Shown here: one piece after another, positions 45,716 through 56,050 of the stretch
How positions within the stretch are numbered: position 1 is the stretch's first letter
How the letters are laid out: each line of letters begins with the position of its first letter
Assembly (NCBI GenBank): GCA_051530055.1
Contig: CM121341.1
Location: forward strand, 3,906,001-3,970,000
Source of the DNA: Neoechinorhynchus agilis
Lineage: Eukaryota > Acanthocephala
DNA: 64,000 nt
Direction: 5' to 3'
The notes under the pieces: model-generated
Databases searched by the model: none
What the model was told of the DNA's origin: nothing
Seen by the model: the letters and a program-made list of their open reading frames with translations, nothing else
Translations under genes and position numbers: made by a program

Positions 45716-45959
45716 TTCCAAGGATGTAATAATATGGTCAAAACACTTTAATCCAAATCCCTTGTGAAATTCCGTTTATTTGTCACATAGAAGGCGATTA
45801 ACGAAGAATTATCGAACAATTTTTTTATTTTTTTTACAAATTTTTGCCCTTCCACACTCACGCAGTGTTCAATTGATTGAAATTCCCATTGCTTTTTTCA
45901 CGGAATATTTCGATCGTCACAGTTAATCAGTTCAATAGTTGGACGTATCATCGTCGATA

Positions 45960-47760
45960 CGCCGATTTGCAGGAAAAAATTCTGTAAACGTATTACAGAG
46001 AAAACCGGGCTGCAACTTCGCCAGTCCAACTGGGTTGCTGCACATCCTGCGAGGCGGAAGCTATTGTCAACGCGCTCCGAAACTTTACAACGAAGAGTTC
46101 AGAGCCGTTCGTGATTCTTAAGTGTGATTTTCAGAATGCCCTTAACTCTCTCAATAGAGAAATCATGTTTTGCGCAATTGTGGATCACGCACCAGAAGCC
46201 TTCCAGTATTTTCTCAATGCCTACGGGACGGCGACTCCTTTGCTTTTCGAAGACCACCTCATTTGGTCCGAAATAGAAGTGCAGCAAGGAGATCCCCTCG
46301 GTCCAATCGCATTCTCCCTAACAGTAAATCCAATAGCGTACTCTCTCCATTCCAGCTTCAATGCTTGGTACTTGGATGATGCTACGCTGGGAGGTGATCA
46401 GTCCGTTGTACTGCGAGAATGGGCATTGAGCTTAATGCTGTTAATGGATGGGTTCGAGGCCGCAGCTCCAGGTCTGAAACTCGTGACTCGGGAACAACTC
46501 AGCCTCCTGGGCAGTTGCGTCTTCGATTCAAATGTGGAAGATGAGATCCGTCATATCGTACCGAAACTTTCGTTGCTGTGCGATAAGGTGGGCGCTCTCT
46601 CGGCTCATGAAGCCTTGTTTCTCATAAAGAACGCGCTCTTCATCCCCAAATTATTGTACAAGGTTCGCACAGCAACATTCTTCAAACATAAGGAAGGATT
46701 GGCTAAGCTCGACGACCAGGTGAGTTCTTGTCTCGAGCGTATTTTAAATGTCCAGCTCTCAGATGAGGCGTGGCGACAAGCTTCTTTGCCTGTGTCATCT
46801 GGGGGATTGGGCATTGGGGCGATAGTAAACCTTGCCTTGCCAGCCTTTCTTGGATTGTATGAGGACAGCAGACAGGCGCTAACTATGTTCCCGTGAATGT
46901 GCTCAGACAGTCGATCTCGGACAGACCTCTCGTCGCGAGAGCTCACAGCTCTCTGCTTTCAGGTTCTCGCGATGGGGTCGTCCGAGCTAGAATGTTGGCA
47001 GTTTCGACACGAGAATTAGGGCGTGGTTGGAGGCTGTTCCTCTGGCATCTGTGGGAACTCTTCTCACTGATGAGGTAACGAGGATCGCAGTGTCCTTAAG
47101 ACATGGTCTCCCGATATGCACGCCTCATCGCTGTCGATGTCGGTCTTTGGTTGATGATTTCGGGCGACACGGTCTCGTTTGCCGAAAGTCAGAAGGAAGG
47201 TTCTCACGCCATTCTGAAATCAATAACGTAATTTCTCGGACGTTGAGAACGGCGAACTTCCCGAACATCCTGGAACCCGCCCACCTCTGTAGACTAGACG
47301 GCAGTAGGCCAGATGGAATTTCGGTCTTCCCGTGGCGGGAGGGCAAATGCCTTCCCTGGGACGCCACGTGTGTGGATACCCTCGCAGCCAGCAACATCCC
47401 CTACTCCCTCGAAATCGCCGGTGGTGCCGCCAGTTCAGCGGAAGGGAGGAAGGTACGAAAATATATTGATTTAGCAAGGGGCCACTATTTTGTCCCCTTC
47501 AGAGTAGAGACGCATCGAACGCTTGGCAGCTCGGCACTCTCTCTGCTCCAGGATCTCTCGAAGAAATTGAGAGAGGCAACCGGAGACTCAAGAGCAGGCG
47601 TATTCGTTCGACAAAATATCTCGCTCGCAGTACAACGAGGCAATGCTGCTAGCGTGATAGCGACAGCCGAGGAAGGAGAGAACGCAAGATTTTGCGGACG
47701 GTGGTGATTGCACGTTTTGTACTTTATTATTTTAAAACTTGTTGTATTATAAAAATTTGA
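45960..47760 (+). mobile_element. LINE with C-terminal PD-(D/E)XK (restriction-like) endonuclease, best copy
   Basis: From about 46010 the translation runs through reverse transcriptase (AEAIVNALRNF, motif A ILKCDFQNALNSLN, QQGDPLGPIAFSL, catalytic WYLDDA), then thumb (LSLLGSCVFDSNVEDEI, FLIKNALFIPKLLYKV). After a frame change near 46890 come a His/Cys patch (DFGRHGLVC) and the nuclease-like domain (RLDGSRPDGISVFPWREGK, then CLPWDATCVDTLAASN), ending GRW-stop at 47705-47707. The RPDG...K...WD spacing fits a PD-(D/E)XK fold, seen in R2/R4-type site-specific LINEs and in a family common in marine invertebrates. The 5' part, before the first RT motifs, is missing. AT-rich 3' tail to about 47760. 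Other copies: 1, 27.1, 53.2 and 63.5 kb. Confidence 0.85.
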
Positions 47761-47764
47761 AAAA

Positions 47765-48800
47765 ATTGTACATTTTATATATCGCATACAAAACAATATT
47801 ATTTTTATTAATTACGGGACTGTTTTTGTTTGTTTATTATAATCTTTGTGAGGCGAGTCTCATTTTTGAAAGCGACAAGCGTAAGTTATCAATCGCCTAA
47901 AATCTACACGTAGTACTAAGATTAAGTTTAAAGTTCGCTTTATTCCCTTTAACTGTTTCAACCTGGCCAATGAATATGGCCGTCATTATCACACGATCCC
48001 ATTTGGATTCACTTCGGGCCAAAATGGTGGCATGATGTCCAGTAATTGGCGTTGTTATGTAAATTGTCTCAGAACATATTTATATTCTTTTTCTCCTTTC
48101 CAAATTATTTGTTTTATCCTAAATAGCATTTACAACATTCGGTGCAGAGGTCCTGTTTCTAAACCATGGAGCTTACGCAGCTCATTTAATCAGATTGTCA
48201 GTTTTGACTCCTGGCGCACTTTTGCTTCCATAGAAGAGCCGGCAGTTAGCTCTTCTTATCACATAGATTGGATAACCTTTTTCTTTGAGCATTTTCCTAA
48301 GAAAACTTTAACTCATTATTGAGAGAATCTTGGTTTTAGCAATAGTTGTAGGCACGATCAAACAGCGATTTAATCCTGGCCATTTTATACTTAATTGGTG
48401 CCATTGTGATGACTATAATGGTAAATCGCTGACGAGGAAGGCCGTTGAAACGATGGGTGGATTCCTGAAAACAGGATAAATTGGTTGTCGAGGGAATCGC
48501 AACCTCGAGAGAGAGAAAAATGCGTGAGAAGAGAAAGTACCATTGTGATGAATGAGGGGCAATGTCCGTCGGTATACTAATCTTTCTGCATACACAATGG
48601 TTGCGAACTCTGCTTCTTGTCGAGTTATGAAAACGCCCCGAAAAAAGCCGAAAAAGGCTCGCCAAATGAATCGATATATTGTTTTGGGGCAACGTACAAT
48701 ACATATCTTCGGGAAAACATTAGTGTTATTGTTTTGGGACCTATTTTTGGTATAAAACGAGAGAGAGCGTACCTCGTTGGATATATCGGATCAAGCCGAA
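47765..48800. other. Intergenic, one unexplained frame
   Basis: A stretch near 47925-48070 translates to FIPFNCFNLANEYGRHYHTI, then PFGFTSGQNGGMMSSNW, which reads protein-like but matches no family I know. The rest shows only short frames. Confidence 0.3.
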
Positions 48801-48812
48801 TAAATCATCGTT

Positions 48813-49247
48813 ATGGATTCGACTAAGGAGAAAAAGAAGCCTCAGTGTTACGGAAATGAGGGAACTTTAGATGAAGTAATGAGGTGCCTTAAAGAGATCA
48901 ATATCCAGGTACTACTTACTAAACGCGATCATCGTCGCAATTTCTATGCTCTTCATTATGCTCTTAAAGAGTGGCGCGGCTATCCATTGCCATATATGCG
49001 CCATGCCACTCTTTATTGCGACACTCGAGAATGTCAGAAGTTCATTGACTACTTTAAATTGGACGTAGATTTTCGGACAGATGAAGCCATCATTATCACG
49101 ATCATGTCAAATCGTTCATGGGGAAAGTCGGATGAATGGTATACACTAAAACGAATAGATGATAAATTCGAATGCATAAAAATTGGACACAGAGTACGTG
49201 TCAAACGTCAAGAAGAGATAGACTTAAACCGCGATCCAGACGGTTAA
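48813..49247 (+). CDS. Hypothetical 144-residue protein
   Basis: A single ATG-started frame. It begins with a Lys-rich stretch (MDSTKEKKKPQCYG) followed by a compact, mixed alpha/beta-looking region (TLDEVMRCLKEINIQVLLTK, HYALKEWRGYPLPYM, ITIMSNRSWGKSDEWYTLKR) and a basic tail. No signal peptide or membrane segment. Not recognised. AATAAA lies about 25 nt after the stop (near 49272). It is convergent with the PNLDC1-like gene, with 90 bp between stop codons, so the two 3' ends nearly overlap. Composition and the polyadenylation signal favour a real gene. Confidence 0.55.
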   Translation: MDSTKEKKKPQCYGNEGTLDEVMRCLKEINIQVLLTKRDHRRNFYALHYALKEWRGYPLPYMRHATLYCDTRECQKFIDYFKLDVDFRTDEAIIITIMSNRSWGKSDEWYTLKRIDDKFECIKIGHRVRVKRQEEIDLNRDPDG

Positions 49248-49337
49248 TTTGATAAAAACATTAATGCTAAAATAAAGATTCGTTAATGCTTTTAATAGTC
49301 GTCATACACACACACTTTTTTACTTTATTGCTATCTT

Positions 49338-50921
49338 CTAGTTTCCAATTATATTGAAATATCTATACATTGCAGCTGCCACCACAATGGCGATCGAAGC
49401 AACGGCGGTTTTAACGGCGGTTTTATTACCCACAACGGTTGTGCTCGGTTGTATTGACTTTGGTCTAATCTGAGTCAAACCCAAATATTTAGTTTTCTTT
49501 TCGTTTCCGTGTTTGCTTAGAAGATGGTTGCGACCTTCTTTACCGCATCGAACCATTAATTCGAGATAATCACAGTTTGGATCAAATGATACGACGTCAA
49601 ACTGGAACGGGGTGAGAATATGGCTCAAATTCGGGAACGAGTAACCATTAGGAATATAGAGACTTTGAACTTCAAGCTTATGAACGATATCCTTTCGCGA
49701 CCTGAGATCGACGTAAGGACAGGCTGCCTTTATCAGATTAATCTTATTTTCAAACTTATCGAAACTTACGCCTAAAAGTGAGCTCATTTTGCTCAATTGA
49801 ACAAAAAGACATCCGCACATAAACGCATCGAAACCGGCATCATGCGCCTGTCCTTTCATATCCTTGGGATTTTCAACAAACGCCTTAGTGTAAGAAAATT
49901 CATTGCCTTCATCAGGCTCACAAAGTTCTAGTCGGCTAAGTTCGTTTAGTTTCACGCTTTTCTCGATACACATTGTCCTGAATATTGGTCCGAGGCTTGT
50001 AGATTGATTCGTGGGAAACATTTTTTTTCTCTCGTCATTGTAAATGACATCCAGAATGTGTTTAGTGTCGAATATTCGAGGAAATAGTCGTCTACATTGC
50101 TCTTTAAACTTCTCAGGTGAATCTAGCGAAAGTGGCTCGAAACAATGCTGAATGGTCAACATGATGTCTAGCATTCCATTGTGACAAACAATAGGTACAT
50201 TCGCCATTCTAATTTCATTCACTACTTCGAAGAGACCATTGACCAATCGGAAATCAGGTTCAATCGCAGAACATTCTTTTTTAGTCAATTTCAGTTCATT
50301 AAGTTTATCCAAGAATTGAACGTCGAAACCGTAGACCTCGGATATTTTTGCTGCGTACAGGTTTGTTGTTCGATTCGATGGAACGTTTATTATTAGTGGT
50401 TCTTTTTGATCCCATTTATTGATTGCACAAAATGTTTCTTGATTGAGATAGTATGGCTTTCGATACAATTGCTGCAGGATTTCACGCTCTTGTTCTCGCA
50501 AGAGACCAATACCATGAAGGAAGCACTTGTTAAAATCGAATCCGTGAACGGATAAAAACTCAATCGACGAAGCCTGACATGTAAACATGCGCGGTAATTC
50601 AAACTGGAACTCTGGCACTGATCGGGGATATGTCCAAATATTGAAAGATTGAACTTTGTATTTCTCTTTTCCGAAATCGTTTTGGTGGTCAACACTGCTA
50701 AACACAGTGAAACCAAATTGGAGAATAGTGGAATCAGCGCATAGTCTAGCTAGTTTCGGGTATCGTTTTGAAAAGTCTTCAGTTAGCAATGGAAGGCGGA
50801 ATTTTGGGTCATAGGCAGATACCGATGTGAACTCGGTATCGAACGATACAAAAGTTGCATGCGTCAAAGATTCTCGAATTTTGGCCAGCGAATCAACGAA
50901 ATTCGATCTTGTTATGTCCAT
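49338..50921 (-). CDS. PNLDC1: PARN-like 3'-5' exoribonuclease with C-terminal membrane anchor (piRNA trimmer, PNLDC1 type)
   Basis: One intronless frame of 527 residues. The DEDD nuclease residues are all present: D28 and E30 (VSFDTEF), D252 (CHNGMLDIM) and H360/D365 (HDAGFDAF), in the order of the PARN/CAF1 family. Residues about 500-525 form a hydrophobic helix (AVASIAIVVAAAMYRYF). PARN itself lacks a membrane helix. A C-terminal anchor and a length near 520-530 mark PNLDC1/Trimmer, which sits on mitochondria and trims pre-piRNA 3' ends. The R3H and RRM domains of PARN are not seen. An acceptor-like GTTTTAG abuts the ATG directly. AATAAA (minus strand, near 49328-49323) follows the stop by about 10 nt. 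Confidence 0.88.
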   Translation of the reverse strand: MDITRSNFVDSLAKIRESLTHATFVSFDTEFTSVSAYDPKFRLPLLTEDFSKRYPKLARLCADSTILQFGFTVFSSVDHQNDFGKEKYKVQSFNIWTYPRSVPEFQFELPRMFTCQASSIEFLSVHGFDFNKCFLHGIGLLREQEREILQQLYRKPYYLNQETFCAINKWDQKEPLIINVPSNRTTNLYAAKISEVYGFDVQFLDKLNELKLTKKECSAIEPDFRLVNGLFEVVNEIRMANVPIVCHNGMLDIMLTIQHCFEPLSLDSPEKFKEQCRRLFPRIFDTKHILDVIYNDERKKMFPTNQSTSLGPIFRTMCIEKSVKLNELSRLELCEPDEGNEFSYTKAFVENPKDMKGQAHDAGFDAFMCGCLFVQLSKMSSLLGVSFDKFENKINLIKAACPYVDLRSRKDIVHKLEVQSLYIPNGYSFPNLSHILTPFQFDVVSFDPNCDYLELMVRCGKEGRNHLLSKHGNEKKTKYLGLTQIRPKSIQPSTTVVGNKTAVKTAVASIAIVVAAAMYRYFNIIGN

Positions 50922-50923
50922 CT

Positions 50924-51130
50924 AAAACAAAAACAAGGAGCTTTCTATCGGGTTCCAGCCGTGCGCGTGATTGATTAAGTCCTTGGAAGTTTAATGATAA
51001 AAAGACATTTATTTCCCGAAGTTTCCAAGTCTTAAGGCTTCTTAAGGAGTTAAGGAAACGCCCAACACTACAACTGACCGCCCAAGTGTCCACTAAAACA
51101 AAAATTGCTACAAACAAATAAAAATATTAA
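50924..51130. other. PNLDC1 upstream flank
   Basis: Pyrimidine-rich on the coding strand just before the start codon. Nothing else recognised. Confidence 0.3.
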
Positions 51131-51300
51131 AAGTGATGTTTAGGTATTTAGCCAGTAAATAATTTTTTTATTAGAGACATTTTGTGCCTCGTCGGGTTCA
51201 TGGTGTGTTTTTTAATTATTATACAAGTTTAAGACCTCGAAACATCTTTAATAAAAAAATTATTTCCTGAATGAAGACCCAAATAAGACTTTTAACCTTT
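51130..51300. repeat. Foldback element A7
   Basis: Left arm GCCAGTAAATAATTTTTTTA, then GCCTCGTCGGGTTCATG. Right arm AAGACCTCGAAACATCTTTA, then ATAAAAAAATTATTTCCTGA. The CTGATGA portion is lost. Confidence 0.7.
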
Positions 51301-52000
51301 TGTGTGTGTTTGTAGCAAGTTTTGTTTTCGAAAATGGACACTTGGAAGAGGGCCGTTGTTTTAATGATAAAAGGACTTTTTTATTTCCAGAGGTTTCCAA
51401 GTATAAAAGTTTCTTCGTTAAAATCTTTATAAAAATCTTTAGATTTCTCTTTCGTTTTGTTAAAAACAAAAATATTTTTTACTGAAAAAAAAACATTTCT
51501 GAAATAATTCCTCAAAAAATTACAAACTGCATTAAATTCAGTTATTTTTTTTGCATTTTATTAGACAAATTACTCGAAGATAATTGTATTAGAATCATCA
51601 AAGTCCGATGCATTGAACGCGGTCAAAATCCACAGCCGGAAAAAACGATAAAAAGGAGATTTTTAAATGATTGAAACGCTCAAAATAAAACAAATTCAGT
51701 GAAGAAAATCAAATTTTATCGAGACTTTAAAGAAATTATTTGCAATAATTAAAAATTATCTTTAGAAAAAAATTTGGTATGAGCGAGTTTTAATATGAGA
51801 AAATCAAAAAATAGCATCCTATAAACTCAAATGAGCGATCATTGAAATACGAGTTCCGCTGAAAATTATGTTTATTTGTAACCAAAATCGATGATAGACG
51901 ACCGATTTCCTTAAGAATGATTTTATTGCATTTTGAAAAAAATTATTCGATCGAGTTTTTCCTTCGAGGGATTCAGTTCATTTTCTCTATATGCGGCGAG
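51301..52000. other. Intergenic, nothing recognised
   Basis: Very A/T-rich. No coding frame of note. Confidence 0.35.
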
Positions 52001-52004
52001 TTTT

Positions 52005-52175
52005 TTTCTCCTCAAGATTTATTTACATGCAAATTTTCGAGGCTTCAACTTCCTTATCAAGCATTGTTTACAAGTTTGAAAAAACTTGAAAAACAAACAA
52101 ACAAACTTACAAGCAATGCTTGAAAAGGAGGTTGTCGAAAATTTGCATGTTTACAAATAAATCTTGAGGAGTAGA
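52005..52175. repeat. Foldback element D, near-perfect palindrome
   Basis: Arms of over 60 bp at about 52010-52077 and 52100-52172: CTCCTCAAGATTTATTTACA, TGCAAATTTTCGAGGC, TTATCAAGCATTGTTTACAA and the complements in reverse order. The loop is A-rich with CAAACAAACAAAC. Few mismatches, so probably recent. Confidence 0.85.
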
Positions 52176-52780
52176 AAATTAAAATATTATTAAAAATACA
52201 GTGAAACATAAAGATGGACGAATTTCTAAAACTGAGATTTTTTTTCAAAATGTTCCCACGCTAATCGAATTTAAAACATGGACAATTCACAAAATGCTTT
52301 GCATTATAAAGGAATTTTTGAGCAGTAACGTAAACAAGTCCACAATAAAATATTATTAAAAAGTGAACGAAACACGGGCCACATCTACAAAAATTGATTA
52401 ACTCGGCATTTTTCTTAAAGATAAAACGTAAAAATGTCATAATTGGGGATATTGTGAAACGATCGATCCGTCGCACCACCAGAAAAAGAAACTTCTACAG
52501 AATATTTCATTAGAAAGCCTCGCATCAACGATTTTTTCACGATAAGAAAAACATCCGAATATAAAAAAAGGGAAAATCCCTGCAAAATATACAGTTCCCT
52601 TAGCAATTCTTTCGTGTCCTACAGTCATCAAATCGACGATTTTTCTTTTGTTGAACGAGTTGCGCCCTGATTGATGCTGCGGGTGAATTTTGGTTGAACA
52701 AAATTTTAATGGCATTTTTGAAATAGATTAAAACGTTAAATGTTCGCAACTTGTAAACCGATAAATGTTGGTTTTTGTTC
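52176..52780. other. mRpL53 downstream region
   Basis: AT-rich, with no gene recognised. Confidence 0.3.
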
Positions 52781-52781
52781 T

Positions 52782-53175
52782 TCAATCTTCATCATCGGTC
52801 GATGCAGGAGTTTTAGCGTTACAGAATTTGGTAATCGTGTACACGATATCCATCGCGGTCATATTTTCAGTCTTCAAAATCACTTGTTCGTCGTCGACAA
52901 ACCGTAAATGAATTTGTGGATCAGAAGAGTCCGATTTTATTCGAGTTCGAATAGAACAAAGGGCGTTTGTTGACCGCACTTTAGGCTTACTGATGCCAGT
53001 CAAGAAATCACTTAATGAAAATCTATAAGAAATAAATTGAGCAAAAAACATACCGAATCGATCGTGTCTTTTCATGAAATGGATCAAATTGAATAGTTAC
53101 GGTTTTACAAGGTTTCAGATTCACGAATGCGTAAAGCTTACGGGTCATCTCAAGGAAACGCGGTTGCGTGTTCAT
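52782..53175 (-). CDS. MRPL53: Mitochondrial large ribosomal subunit protein mL53
   Basis: Exons 53175-53054 and 53022-52782 join across a 31-bp GTATGT...TTATAG intron in phase 2 to give 120 residues. Matches to the family: KPCKTVTIQFDPFHEKTRSI at residues 21-40, PKVRSTNALCSI, and LKTENMTAMDIVYTITKF near the end; human MRPL53 has FCPFEKN.ESTR, KVRSTN and the LTALEML.AFASHI-like segment. It is a nuclear gene for a metazoan-specific mitoribosome component, and length agrees with the family (about 112). The chosen ATG is preceded directly by CTTCTTTTTAAG, an acceptor-like site. A LINE 3' end lies 72 bp upstream. A broken copy sits at 26.7-27.8 kb. Confidence 0.9.
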
Positions 53176-53217
53176 CTTAAAAAGAAGAACACAAACATTA
53201 AAACTTTTTTTTCTAGG

Positions 53218-53800
53218 TTTTACAATAATAAAGTACAAAACCTTCAATCACCACCGTCCGCAAAATAAGAGCTTCCCCCCTTCCTCGGCGGTCGCTATCA
53301 CGTTAGCAGCATTGCCTCGTTGTACTGCGAGCGATATATTTTGTCGCAGGAATACACCTGCTCGTGCGTCGCCGGTCGTTTCTCTCAATTTCGTCGAGAG
53401 ATCCTGGAGTCGAGTGAGTGCCAAGATGCCAAGCGCTCCATACGTCTCTACCCCAAAGGGGACAAAATAGTTGGCCCTTGCTAAATCCTTATATTTTCGT
53501 ACCTTCCTTCCGCTGCACTGGCGGCACCTCCAGCGATTTCGAGAGAGTAGGGAATGTTGCTTACTGCGAGGGACGTGGCGTCCCAGAGAAGGCATTTGCC
53601 CTCCCGCCCCGGAAAGATCGAAATTCCGTCAGGTCGAAGACCGTCTAGTCGACAAAGATGGGCGGGTTCCAAGATGTTGGGGAAGTTTGCCGTTCGCAAC
53701 GCCCGAGAAATTACGCTATTGATCTCAGAATGGCGTGCGAGCACGATAAATCTTTTGACACCATTGAACGTCATTGATTATAATTCTTCCGTGTCGTAGA
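53218..53800 (-). mobile_element. LINE 3' portion (restriction-like endonuclease family)
   Basis: On the minus strand: RHSEINSVISRALRTANFPN, RPDGISIFPGREGKCLLWDA, then in a new frame KYKDLARANYFVPFGVETYG to LAVQRGNAANVIATAEEGGK and GRW-stop at 53248. The tail TTTTGTACTTTATTATTGTA matches the 3'UTR of the 47.7-kb copy. It is truncated at its 5' side near 53800, as usual for LINEs. Confidence 0.85.
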
Positions 53801-53969
53801 AATTGTTTTGAAAATTTTTTTGTCCCCTTTTCCGGATTGCGCTTCTATGCGTTCTTAGCGCGCGGGATTTGAACTGAGATCTTTATTGATTGTTCAGTGT
53901 CAATCCTTTATTGGATCTCGTTGCGGCATTGTTCGATTAATTCGATGAGTGAAATCGATGTTGGTTGCT

Positions 53970-54345
53970 TTCTTTGATCTTCATTTATCTACGATTAAAT
54001 TTTTGGCTTCAAACATTTCCTTGATCTTTGAGCCTCTAGCTCATATCATCAATTCTAGCTTTGAAGCGGGGATTTTTCCAGATTACCTGAAGACCGCTCG
54101 CGTCATTCCTATCCCTAAGGCGGGGAAACCCGTTTCTCCGACTTCCTTTCGCCCTATCTCTCTCTACTCTCGCCGTTTTGTTAAAATTTTGAAAATTTTT
54201 TCAAAACTCGCATCCTCCCCATCTTCTTACAAAACATTTCGTCGAAGCAATTCGGCTTCCGACCAGGATATTGTTGTATCGACGCCCTCTTGTGCATTTA
54301 CGATTCGATCCTGCGCAATCTTGACCAAGAACCTGTGCTAAGTAC
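53970..54345 (+). mobile_element. Non-LTR reverse transcriptase fragment (jockey/CR1-like)
   Basis: Translation shows EPLAHIINSSFEAGIFPDYL, then KTARVIPIPKAGKPVSPTSF and RPIS, and after frame changes an FGFRPGY-like block. This is the same region of reverse transcriptase as in the copy at 160-900. The catalytic YxDD box lies beyond the break point, where the LTR element begins. Confidence 0.7.
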
Positions 54346-54359
54346 GCTATTGATTGTGC

Positions 54360-56050
54360 TGGCATAAATGTGCATGTAAAAAAGTGTGTTGTGCACACAG
54401 AGTTTTTTTGAAATAAAGAAGGATCGCTGTTTGGTTCATCCATCATGCCAACATCTGGCGACGAGGACAAATGGAAGACATGGATGGAGGGTATCATGGG
54501 ACAGCAAGAGGTGTGGATGGAAGAGATGTTCAAAATGGGGTCCAAGACCCAGATCGAACAGAAAAATGTGATACGAGGAGCACAGATAACCCCGTTTTGC
54601 CCTTTCGATGGAGTCGAGAACTGGGCCGAGTACGTAGAACAAGCCGAAGCCCCCATGAAAATCAATGGAATCAAGGAAAGCGACGAAGAAAAGCGTAGAT
54701 CATGTCTGTTGGCCTGGATGGGTCCGAAGATTTACACAGAGCTAAAGAAGATGGTAGCCGGCCGACCATTCGGCGACGTCAGCTGTGTAGATGTCAAGTC
54801 GCCCAATGCACCAGATAACGGCGCGCTACCTTTTTAGTACATGCCGTAAAGCAGAAGGACAAACTCACGCCGAGTGGGTTACAGCACTACGAGGATGCGG
54901 TTTCCACAACAAGGAAGTTAAGGATGAACGATCAGCGGTCGACGAAAGGATTAAGGATCATATAAGCGTGGCGACACCTTAGAAAGCTTTAAGAAAAGCT
55001 GCGATGCAACACAAGGATTCAGCATCATTGGCGGAAGTCTTAAAGATTGCCGAAGCGATCGAGGTAGCAGAAAAGGCGAGTGGGCTGTTGTGTGATTCAA
55101 AAAGTAACGAGCGTTCGGATCAAAGAGGAGAGATCGAGGTTGATCGAATAATAAGAAGGCAAAGGTTCACAAGGAAATCAGAGGATAAGCGAGTACAAGA
55201 ACCGAAAGGGAAGTTCGGTAATCGATGCGGAAAGTGCGGATTCGTTCATCGAGATAAAGTTCAATGTCCGGCAAGTAGAGGAAAATGTTACAAGTGTGGT
55301 ATTAGCGGACATTTTGCCCGAATGTGTAGAAAAGTGTGGGTGAGACAAGTGGAAGCCGTGAAAGGAGTCTAGCCTAGAGAGGATGAGTGGGAATTTAAGA
55401 AAGATTATGGTTGTTATGGGCTGATCTGCACTGCAAATGACGAGGGTAATCGAGCAGAAATAACGGCGAGGGTCGATGGATGTCAAGTGACAATGAATTT
55501 TGATACTGGCGCGGAAGTTAGTATCATCGACGAGGATATGTGGAGTAAGATCGGAAAGCCGAGTTTGAAACCGACGAAGCGATTGAAGGCGTTTGGGGGA
55601 TCCGAAATCGATTGTCTGGGTAAGTGCAAAGTGAGAATCGAAACAAGAGAGATAAAGAAGAATACAGTGGTGCACGTGGTAAAAGGAACGAAGGGATGTC
55701 TACGGGGGATTGACTGGACAAAGCTGTTTGATATGGAGTTACCCCCTTCAATGATCGTCAGGGGAATAAAGACCGTACAGGAGTCAGTGGATGAGATGCT
55801 AAAACAGTTTAAAGTACTTTTCGAGAAGTGTACCCCCATCAGAAATTTCAGAGTAACACTGCCGATTGCAGACGGTGCTCAGCCCACGTGGATGCCAGCG
55901 AGGAGAGTGCCGTGGGCATTACAGGATGCGGTAGTTAAAGAAATGGAACGATTGACGAACAAGGGGGTTTTGGAACGAGTGGAGACAGGCGACACAAATT
56001 TAGAATGGGGAACCCCTATGGTCCCCCAACTTCACACCATTTCTTAATTG
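54360..56050 (+). mobile_element. LTR retrotransposon fossil (Ty3/gypsy-like): gag, zinc knuckle, protease, start of RT
   Basis: Parts in order: a gag-like helical region from about 54445, zinc-knuckle motifs (CYKCGISGHFARMC) near 55290-55335, an aspartic protease with DTGAEVSIID near 55502-55530, and the opening of reverse transcriptase (NKGVLERVETGDTNLEWGTP) near 55960-56020, where it stops. The rest of pol and the 3' end are missing, and no pair of terminal repeats was identified. Broken in several places, yet gag and protease remain readable, so moderately young. Confidence 0.8.

Noticed and set aside
47125-47477. Minus-strand frames of 85-90 codons
   Set aside because: Antisense shadows of the LINE endonuclease domain.
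55178-55839. Minus-strand frames of 118-165 codons
   Set aside because: Antisense of the LTR-element fossil gag/protease region; no independent domain.
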